This document shows, in pieces, positions 1 through 64,000 of a stretch of DNA of 64,000 bases. The stretch spans positions 22,897,181 through 22,961,180 of the forward strand of contig NC_135552.1 in assembly GCF_964340395.1 (NCBI RefSeq). The letters are read 5' to 3'. The position numbers were made by a program, and so were the translations under genes. Origin of the DNA: Glandiceps talaboti (taxonomy: Eukaryota > Hemichordata > Enteropneusta > Spengelidae). The notes beneath the pieces are model-generated. The model saw only the letters and a program-made list of their open reading frames with translations, was not told the origin of the DNA and searched no databases. Within the stretch, counting starts at the first letter, position 1. Every line of letters begins with the position of its first letter.

Positions 1-155
1 AAATTATTTGGACTCCTACTCATCTCACTATGTAAGTAGTGAAGTATCATCGGTGACTGAACTTGATTAGTGTTATCATTCGCAGTGTGCAATGCCGGCG
101 GTCAGGCTAGAATAGTTGTAAGCTAGCAAGCTTTTTCCTGACTCTCCGTTTAACA

Positions 156-472
<317 letters not shown>

Positions 473-541
473 AGTATCGATAACTTTAATCACGCTTTTC
501 ACCAAAAATAATTGCCATCGTCAGATTATCAAAAGTGAAAC

Positions 542-622
542 ATTTACAGATTACATCGATTTGTTGACGTCATATGAAGTGCCATATGATATGACGTCAA
601 TAACGCGATGCAATCTGTAAAT
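542..622. repeat. Foldback palindrome with two TGACGTCA cores
   Basis: Arms of about 34 bp (542-575 and 589-622) pair with few mismatches around a short loop. Each arm carries a TGACGTCA octamer (565-572 and 592-599). It looks like a small foldback element; the octamer equals the CRE/ATF site sequence, but no function is shown. Confidence 0.8.
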
Positions 623-1051
623 CATCACAGAAGTTGATAACGATTGATAACCTGACCAATGTTGTAAACAAATTGCACAAACCGAAACGACAACGAGCAC
701 GGAAACAACCAACCAAAACATCGAACAAATTATCAAAAGCAATGAAGGAGAACAAACAGTTAACCATTTTTGTACGTTAGTGTTTTCAGTAAGTAAACGT
801 TTACCTTTACATCAATATAGGGTAGAAATAATAAAGAATATAACGAAGCCAAGACACTTGTATTCATTTGCTGTAACACTTTACTATCTGTTAATTACAC
901 TGAACAAAGATCAATAAATAAACAGGAAGTATCAACTTCCATTCTACTAATTAGTAAGCAACTGCCAACTTCATATTTAGTCTGGCAGCTGCTATTGTTG
1001 TCAAAGGGTCCGTTCATTGGTCAAAATTTACACGATGAAATTAAGTTCCTC

Positions 1052-63919
<62,868 letters not shown>

Positions 63920-64000
63920 CTAGAAGATGCGAATGCACTAAGGGAATTAGATTCTCTAATATTAGCTTTAACGATTTAGATGCTGAGTTGTACCGTGTTG

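Overview
This is eukaryotic (metazoan) DNA. It is AT-rich, full of microsatellites and small inverted-repeat elements, and every supportable coding segment is a short exon with splice signals rather than a long ORF. All supportable coding sequence is on the minus strand and fits one very large gene, read from the high-coordinate edge of the window down to a stop codon at 1052-1054. The 5' end (signal peptide, and any VWD domains) lies beyond position 64000. I placed 83 exons by hand. Every junction has a usable acceptor and donor (one donor is GC), and reading phase is preserved across all 82 junctions. Together they give about 4,524 codons ending in the stop. The product is a secreted gel-forming-mucin or SCO-spondin/hemocytin-like protein: Thr/Ser/Pro-rich (PTS) linkers alternating with cysteine-rich TIL-like, VWC-like and discoidin (F5/8 type C-like) modules, and a C-terminal cystine knot (CTCK). 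The cystine-knot mucin layout, the pearl/Helentron-like element and the genome texture suggest a marine invertebrate. The phylum cannot be told from the sequence alone.

Layout in transcription order (high to low coordinate): 63.9-63.0 kb PTS exons; 62.5 kb TIL; 61.9-60.9 kb discoidin module; 60.0-57.2 kb PTS; 57.3-54.0 kb VWC-like; 53.0-51.9 kb TIL plus PTS; 48.9-44.6 kb TIL-like and VWC-like modules; 44.0-43.2 kb discoidin; 42.8-39.9 kb TIL, VWC and a long PTS exon; 39.6-37.1 kb diverged discoidin plus PTS; 36.65-10.26 kb a tandem array of seven ~3.8-kb units; 8.7-5.8 kb leftover PTS exons of a decayed unit; 3.75-1.05 kb VWC, the Cys-rich tail exon, CTCK and stop.

The outstanding feature is the array. 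Each unit carries six exons (PTS-C, a 42-nt mini exon, PTS-B, discoidin D1, discoidin D2, PTS-A) totalling 990 coding bases (330 codons; 987 in the lowest-coordinate unit). Both ends are phase 1, so any whole number of units keeps the frame. Units 1-6 are near-identical including introns, unit 0 (10.3-14.1 kb) is more diverged, and the two outer edges share older sequence variants that inner units lack. This fits homogenisation by unequal exchange. A further relic unit (about 6.4-9.3 kb) has lost its discoidin exons through a deletion with 4 bp of microhomology.

The introns hold (CA)n/(TA)n and other microsatellites, a ~410-bp inverted-repeat element repeated with every array unit, a 1.1-kb pearl/CvA-like tandem-repeat element (49.8-50.9 kb), two copies of a 240-bp CACTG-ended MITE-like repeat, several foldback elements and a perfect 13-bp hairpin. 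I see no RNA genes, no CRISPR, no prokaryotic features and no supportable plus-strand protein gene.
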